From Isoetes taiwanensis (taxonomy: Eukaryota; Streptophyta; Lycopodiopsida; Isoetales; Isoetaceae): a stretch of 64,000 nt of DNA. Below the pieces are notes generated by a model. The model did not search any database. It was not told where the DNA came from and was given only the letters and a program-made list of their open reading frames with translations. Positions 58,944-64,000 of this stretch are shown here, in pieces; the stretch's first letter is position 1; each line of letters starts with the position of its first letter. The position numbers and the translations under genes were made by a program. Location: assembly GCA_021234155.1 (NCBI GenBank), contig JAJEKV010000039.1:9191077-9255076 (forward strand), written 5' to 3'.

Positions 58944-59324
58944 ATGGGATTACCACTGCCTTTAGCTCTTGTCTGCTCTGAAGCTAGTGCCTCCAATCCA
59001 TCGTCTAGTTCTGCCATTCCATCTCCAAGCTCTCCTGCCACTGATCTAACTAAATACTTTGTGATTTTCTACAACTTGGACCAAATCTGTTGTGGCTGGC
59101 TGGAGGGATCCCCTGTGGATCTTTGGGCATTCCTGGTGGACGAATCCGTCTTTCCTGATATTTTCTTCATTGGAGAGCAATCTGGACCTACTAGCAACAC
59201 CCTAGCATCATCTATCGAGCTAAAAATTGCCTATCTCGGATCAGATCGCCCTCCAAAGGCAAAGTTCCTAATATACTCTGATCAACTTACTGATTTTGTT
59301 ACTCTAGAACTCTACAGAGTTTGA
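58944..59324 (+). CDS. LINE upstream frame a, unknown domain
   Basis: 126 residues after the first in-frame start. A Ser/Pro/Ala-rich beginning is followed by about 85 residues related to the next frame: GWLEGSPVDLWAFLVDESVF here, GFVQGPVDQLWASIIDNRFL there, with a shared LGSD or FGDQ and LELYRV or LEFYG ending. I do not recognise the domain. It ends 12 bases before frame b. Confidence 0.5.
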   Translation: MGLPLPLALVCSEASASNPSSSSAIPSPSSPATDLTKYFVIFYNLDQICCGWLEGSPVDLWAFLVDESVFPDIFFIGEQSGPTSNTLASSIELKIAYLGSDRPPKAKFLIYSDQLTDFVTLELYRV

Positions 59325-59336
59325 TGTGGTCTCCTC

Positions 59337-59747
59337 ATGGAGTACCTACTGTTCTCCTCTGATTCCAGCCCTCAAATCTCAGAAGCTGCCTTTTCAGAAT
59401 CCCCCCAGCCTACATCATCTTCTTCAGAGTCTCACCAGGGCTCGTCACTCCCGCAAGTCCCTCTTATCATTGTCAGATCAGCCTTCCTTGTTAACACAGA
59501 TTTTATTTGGTGGGGTTTTGTCCAAGGCCCCGTTGATCAGCTTTGGGCTTCGATCATTGATAATAGATTCCTCTTCCCCGACCAGTTCAACTGCACAGGC
59601 GGGCTTGCTATCAGAGGGGACCCATTTCAGATCAGAAGGCAAGTGAGGCAGCTTGTTTTTGGAGATCAAGGAGTTGAGCCAACTCAATCTGTCCTAGTTA
59701 CCTGTACTTGGCAAGCCAGCCTCTACTGGCTTGAGTTTTATGGATAA
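59337..59747 (+). CDS. LINE upstream frame b, related to frame a
   Basis: 136 residues: a Ser-rich start (SESPQPTSSSSESHQG), then the same unknown domain as in frame a. Its stop overlaps the start of frame c by 8 bp (ATGGATAA), an arrangement that would allow translation to restart. Confidence 0.5.
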   Translation: MEYLLFSSDSSPQISEAAFSESPQPTSSSSESHQGSSLPQVPLIIVRSAFLVNTDFIWWGFVQGPVDQLWASIIDNRFLFPDQFNCTGGLAIRGDPFQIRRQVRQLVFGDQGVEPTQSVLVTCTWQASLYWLEFYG

Positions 59748-60675
59748 GGCTTTGTCCTTTTCTGGGGATATGGTGGATAATATCTCTCTTTCACTTCATA
59801 TCCCTGAGGTGGCGAATCGGATTCGCCACCTCGATAATCTTGGTCTCATTGCCAAGGTAATCAGAGGTAATCCATCTCTTCAAGAGATTAAGAAAGCTCT
59901 GGAGCGGGCATCTCGAGGCCGAGTCCTGCCCAGGGTACAGCCCCTTGGCAATCTCTATTTTCTTGTCACCTTCCCAAGTGAAAGGGAAGCAGATCTCATT
60001 TTTAAGAAGGGAGTCATTACCTGCCTTCATGGGCAGATCCTATTCCAGCGGTGGCGGCCAAACTTCAATGCTAAGAGCCCTGATGCCCTTTTCTTCCCAA
60101 TCTGGCTGTCTCTTTCTAACCTCAGTTCTGAGTTCTGGACTGAGAAGGCCTTCAAGATCATCTCGTCTGCTCTTGGCGAGTTCGTTTGCATGGGTGGCTC
60201 TTCCAATGAGCCCCCTAAAATCTGTATCTCTGTCAACATTTTCAATCCGCTTCCTCAAGCATTGCTTTTCAAAGGTTTCAATAATGAGCTTATTGAGTTT
60301 AAACTGCAAGTTTCTGGCCTGCCTTTGCCTTGTTCTATATGCGGTGCCCTGGTGCATGCTGGGGAGGTTTGCTTACCTGCTATGGCCGAGACTGCAAGTG
60401 CAGAAAAGGAGAAAGGCAAGGCTGTGGATGATGATGGTTTTGTCTTGGTTACCCGCAACAAACCAAGAAACAGTGGTCTGAGCATCAGGGGCTGCCAATC
60501 TGAAGGTCAGGCTGTAGATCCCAAGGTCATTTCTGCTGCAAACGAGGTGCAACAGCCCCTTTTGTGCCCTGACCCTCCTTCTGCGAAGATACTTCATACG
60601 AAAAGAGAGAGGCTCCAGCACCCGGTCCCATCTCCCCCTGTTGCAGACTTGACCATTTTGATGCAGGTACTCTGA
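59740..60675 (+). CDS. LINE ORF1-like protein with DUF4283-type region and CCHC knuckle
   Basis: 311 residues from ATG 59,740. The first two thirds resemble the DUF4283-type nucleic-acid-binding region of plant LINE ORF1 proteins (LGNLYFLVTFPSEREADLIF, FFPIWLSLSNLSSEFWTEKA, ALGEFVCMGGSSN). Then comes the zinc knuckle CSICGALVHAGEVC (about residues 198-211, spacing CX2CX4HX4C) and a Lys/Arg-rich end. In the element cycle ORF1 binds the LINE RNA. Confidence 0.7.
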   Translation: MDKALSFSGDMVDNISLSLHIPEVANRIRHLDNLGLIAKVIRGNPSLQEIKKALERASRGRVLPRVQPLGNLYFLVTFPSEREADLIFKKGVITCLHGQILFQRWRPNFNAKSPDALFFPIWLSLSNLSSEFWTEKAFKIISSALGEFVCMGGSSNEPPKICISVNIFNPLPQALLFKGFNNELIEFKLQVSGLPLPCSICGALVHAGEVCLPAMAETASAEKEKGKAVDDDGFVLVTRNKPRNSGLSIRGCQSEGQAVDPKVISAANEVQQPLLCPDPPSAKILHTKRERLQHPVPSPPVADLTILMQVL

Positions 60676-61655
60676 TAATAGATGCCGCCCCAGCAGCAAA
60701 TCATGTGTCTCTGCCCTCTGTGGATACAGATGCTTTGATAATAGATGCTGCCCCAGCAGCAAACCCTGTAACTTTGCCCTGTGGGAGGGGGGCTGACATA
60801 TGGGAATTCTGACCATTGGCAACAGTACTGGATAATGGGTCTTGTATGGCAGTTGATGGGTAGGGGAATGCTTCCAAGTATAAATTGGCAATGGTAGGTG
60901 ATTATATGGGATATCATATGGGGGGCTATATACCTTGGTAAATTTCAATCATGTTGGGTAGAATCCAATGTACCCCTTTTAGTCACCCATCATTGCGTTG
61001 GAAGACTACACACTCATCATTGGATTTGCATCTTTGGGGATAAAGGGAATAACGACCTGGGGGTGGCTTCAAAGTGTCACACATAACAAGACAAGTATGA
61101 ATCTACATTGCAATAAGGACAAAGGTTATTATTGGGCCGTTAAATGGGGAGGGGGCTTTTGCTACATGGGCCTATCTTTTGCACCAAGTTCTTCTTTTGC
61201 AATAAAACACCTAAGAAGTGCTAGGGGTGGTGGGTCACTTATTTTAAGTATGGTTGCAATGAAACACCTAAGGAGTGCTAGGGATGGGGGCCACTTATAT
61301 GGTTATGTTGGTGGGGGGAACCGCACAGTTGGTATCTAAGATGATATTGGTGTATCTTTTGTGGTTGACTTTTGTTGAGGCGAGGGATCGGCGTAAAAGG
61401 GAAGGGTTATATCGTCCCCTCGCCCTCTGTCGGAAGGGCGATTGAGACCCAGGGGAAATACACTCCCATAGGTCATAGTTGTGTTGGTTCGGGTATATCC
61501 TCGCCCTCTGTCGGGATGGACCGATTGAGACCATCGGGGAAGTACACTCCCATAGGTCATAGTTATGTTGTTCCGGTGGCCGTGTGTGGGGGAATGTTAA
61601 GTAGGGTTATAGACACCGCTGCGGTCTTGCAGGAGAGATCATTATACTAAATACA
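60676..61655 (+). other. Region between ORF1 and ORF2 of the LINE
   Basis: 980 bp without a long frame, unusually long for a plant L1. Direct repeats fill part of it: a ~67-bp pair at about 60,674-60,800 (GATAATAGATGC...CCCAGCAGCAAA), a pair at about 61,203-61,300 (AACACCTAAGAAGTGCTAGG), and a ~85-bp pair at 61,415-61,570 (CTCGCCCTCTGTCGG, ACACTCCCATAGGTCATAGT). Confidence 0.55.
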
Positions 61656-64000
61656 ATGAAAATTGTCTCCGGAACCTCCGAGGTATTAAAGGCGTCCAAA
61701 GCGTGGTAGAGTGCTAGCAGCCTTACGCTCTATGATGGCGAGATGTCATTCTCTTACAAGAGCATAGACTTGGGACTTGAAGCTAGCTCTATAGGCAAAT
61801 GGGTAGGTGGCAACTATTCCTCCTTCCGGTTGTGCAGCCCGAGGGGGAACTAAAGGTGGCTTTGTATCCTTTGGAGAGGCCTTGTTGAAGTCCTACTATT
61901 TCTTTGGGGATGGTCGATGGCAGGTGGTGACCTTTGAATCTAATGAGTGCCAATGGGGGGTCATCAATGTATATGCGTCAAATAAGCCTGCAGAAAGGGC
62001 TGCTATGTGGAAAGAAATTGAAACCTGGATAGGTCACCAAGGGGATGTCACTTTGGCCCGGATTTTGGGGGGCTTGACACGAACATGGCCCGATGTTTGG
62101 GACCAAAAAATTGGATTGCATAGAAATCTATCAGGAGATGAGGATACTTCCTGGAACTCATTGCTTGATACTGTGGGATTTAACTTGATCCCGCCTTCCA
62201 ACGCTACCTTCTCATGGTCGAATAAGCAGAAGGGCCAAGACCGAGTATATTGCCTATTAGACAGATTTTACATGGCCAATAAAACAGCATGCTTCATGGA
62301 TAAGTGTTATGTTGAGGGGGAGCTTGCCTTCTCGCACTCTGATCATGTTCCCCAAAGCTTATTTTTAGAAAATTTACCTACTACTGATAAGCGTGGAAAT
62401 ATCCCTTTCAAATTCAATACCTCGTGGTTAGGAAAGGAGGCATTTTGCAAGGCCTTCAGGGAATTTATATCCTCTCTCTCTAATGAACTTAATCTACCAA
62501 GCATGAAAGCCTGGGTTGAGAAGCTCAGCCTTATGAAGGCCTGGGTTAAAGTGTGGGGGAAGAGCAGAGCCATGGAGTTCAAAAAGGGAAAGATGGAAAT
62601 ATACAATCAGTTGAGATTAGTTAAGCAGGACTTATTATCTGATCCACACAACATTGCTAAACAGAACATTGAGGCAGATCTGGAGGGGAAAGCAAAGGCA
62701 ATCGAGGAAGAAGAGGCTAGAGGGGCGGCTATTCGCTCTAAAACTAAATGGTATGCCGAACTTGACCATGAGAACTCCAAGTGTTTTTTTAGAATGGCTG
62801 GAGCTAGGTTAGCTGACAATAGTATCTCATCGATTAAGGATGGCAATTCAAATGTATTGGAGGAACCACAGGAGATCAGGTCATTTATTAGAGAAAGCTT
62901 TGAGAATCAATTTAAGGAGGATCCTATACCCTCCTCTTACCATGCTCAGATGGCACTTTGGCTAACTAAAGTGGATTGGGGGGGGAAGGTTACTCGAGAA
63001 GAAAATCAGCTCTTATTACATAACATAGAGGGGGACGAGATCTACAAAACCTTATGCTCCCTCGCAGCAGGAAAATCTCCTGGGCCAGATGGTTTCCCTC
63101 CGGAATTCTTTGTTGAATTTTGGGATGTGCTTGGGCCGGACTTCATCAGAGCTGTATGTGGAGCATGGTTGTCAGGTTCTCTACACCCGTCACTAGCAGC
63201 AGGGTTTATCACTCTTGTTCCTAAGGTTCCAAGATCTCAAAACCTCGGAGAATGGAGACCTATTGCACTCACCAATGTCATCTATAAAGTAATCATGAAG
63301 GTTATTGCTAACCGCCTGAAACCAATTTTGAACAGGGTCATTGGGCATGAGCAATCAGCTTTCTTGCCAGGCAGATACATATTGGATAACTACCTTGCAG
63401 CCAGGGAAGGTATGCATTGGTGCCAGGCTTCTAAACAAAACTGTGTAATGATCAAGATGGACTTTAGAAAGGCATATGATTCTCTCAGATGGGAAGGGTT
63501 GCGCTCAGTCATGTACCAGATGGGATTTGAGTCTCACTTTATTCAGTTGGCTCTGGGAATGAATAACTTTGCATCTGCGTCGGTCCTGGTTAATGGGCAA
63601 CCATCTGGACTGTTTAAACTTGAGAAGGGGATTAGACAGGGCTGCCCCCTCGCTCCTTACTTGTTCCTCATCATGGCTAACCTTTTGACAAGAATGGTTC
63701 AGTTAAAGATGTTAGAGGGGGATCTGGAAGGGCTTACTTTTCCCGGGGGTACAGAAAAGTTAACAATTATGCAATATGCAGATGACACCTTCATGTTCCT
63801 CAGATATGATGACAACAGTATCCAGTCATTTCGAGAGATTCTGACGTCCTTTGAGGTTATATCTGGAATCGGCCTTAACGCAAATAAGTGTGCAGTTCTA
63901 TGGGCTTCAGATAACCCCATTGATCCTCGGGCTAGAGGTCTGGGTTTTCCAGTTGTGGCAGCTGGGGAATCAGTTAAGCTCCTGGGTCTTCCCCTGGTGC
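61656..64000 (+). CDS. LINE ORF2: endonuclease and reverse transcriptase (partial)
   Basis: The start ATG at 61,656 begins MKIVS, and WNLRGIKGVQSV follows in the next frame, so one base is missing near 61,671. One frame is then open from 61,807 to the window edge with no stop (731 codons). Endonuclease: WGVINVYASNKPAERAAMW; near 62,085-62,110 the expected GDFNMA-like motif reads as DTNMAR in another frame; LIPPSNATFSWSNKQ and LAFSHSDHVP follow. Reverse transcriptase: LAAGKSPGPDGFPPEFF, WRPIALTNVIYKVIMKVIAN, QSAFLPGR, MIKMDFRKAYDSL, GIRQGCPLAPYLF and the active site MQYADDTFMF at 63,771-63,800. The end, including the C-terminal domain, is outside the window. Confidence 0.85.

Larger units (their letters stand above)
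58356..64000 (+). mobile_element. L1-type LINE, running off the right edge
   Basis: The probable 5' end is the G-run at 58,356-58,365. Then follow a leader with repeats, three short reading frames and ORF2. The protein order (nucleic-acid-binding ORF1 with a CCHC knuckle, then endonuclease and reverse transcriptase) is that of plant L1 elements. It differs from the TATTC-tailed LINEs in the RT active site (YADD against YVDD) and in the C-terminal parts that can be compared. The 3' end is outside the window. A few single-base shifts make it probably inactive. Confidence 0.8.

Overview
The window is nuclear DNA of a land plant. It is AT-rich, has one multi-exon host gene (a plant-type Kelch-guanylate kinase with GT-AG introns and plant-length exons), and is otherwise built of plant retroelements: Ty1/copia and Ty3/gypsy elements, L1-type and other LINEs, a miniature LTR element and tRNA-like repeats. 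I cannot name the species; the pentanucleotide-tailed LINE family might be a useful lineage marker.

Layout. 1-7.3 kb is repeat: a decayed LINE fragment, a second LINE 3' end with a TATTC tail, then a long LTR on the minus strand with a miniature LTR element (TRIM) nested in it. 8.4-12.0 kb holds the Kelch-guanylate kinase gene, complete in architecture but carrying at least two single-base frameshifts; a possible last exon sits at 16.8 kb. 12-20.7 kb has no gene I can name. 20.8-25.6 kb is a truncated minus-strand Ty3/gypsy element.

25.9-38.2 kb is a nested stack. A copy of the same long LTR is a solo LTR with TAAAA target duplications at 26,324 and 38,162. It contains a near-complete Ty1/copia element (GGAGG duplications, about 2 percent LTR divergence) and a 4.1 kb block (D1), and it lies between two inverted-repeat arms. 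38.7-42.6 kb is a dead Ty3/gypsy chromodomain element split by a LINE. From its 3' end starts block D2, the paralogue of D1, which runs to about 56.5 kb and is opened up by a 3.7 kb stretch of tandem and tRNA-like repeats and by a very young Ty3/gypsy-type element (48,369-54,704). D1 keeps the empty target site of that young element. Both D blocks carry the same perfect four-unit heat-shock element upstream of a TATA box.

58.35-64 kb is an L1-type LINE that runs off the right edge. It has three short 5' reading frames (two of them related to each other, the third with a CCHC knuckle) and a long endonuclease/reverse transcriptase frame with an intact YADD site.

The most interesting points are the duplicated heat-shock promoter module, the young gypsy-type element that has lost its reverse transcriptase core, the LINE family with a TATTC tail and 3' hairpin, and the duplicated unknown domain in the L1 5' region.
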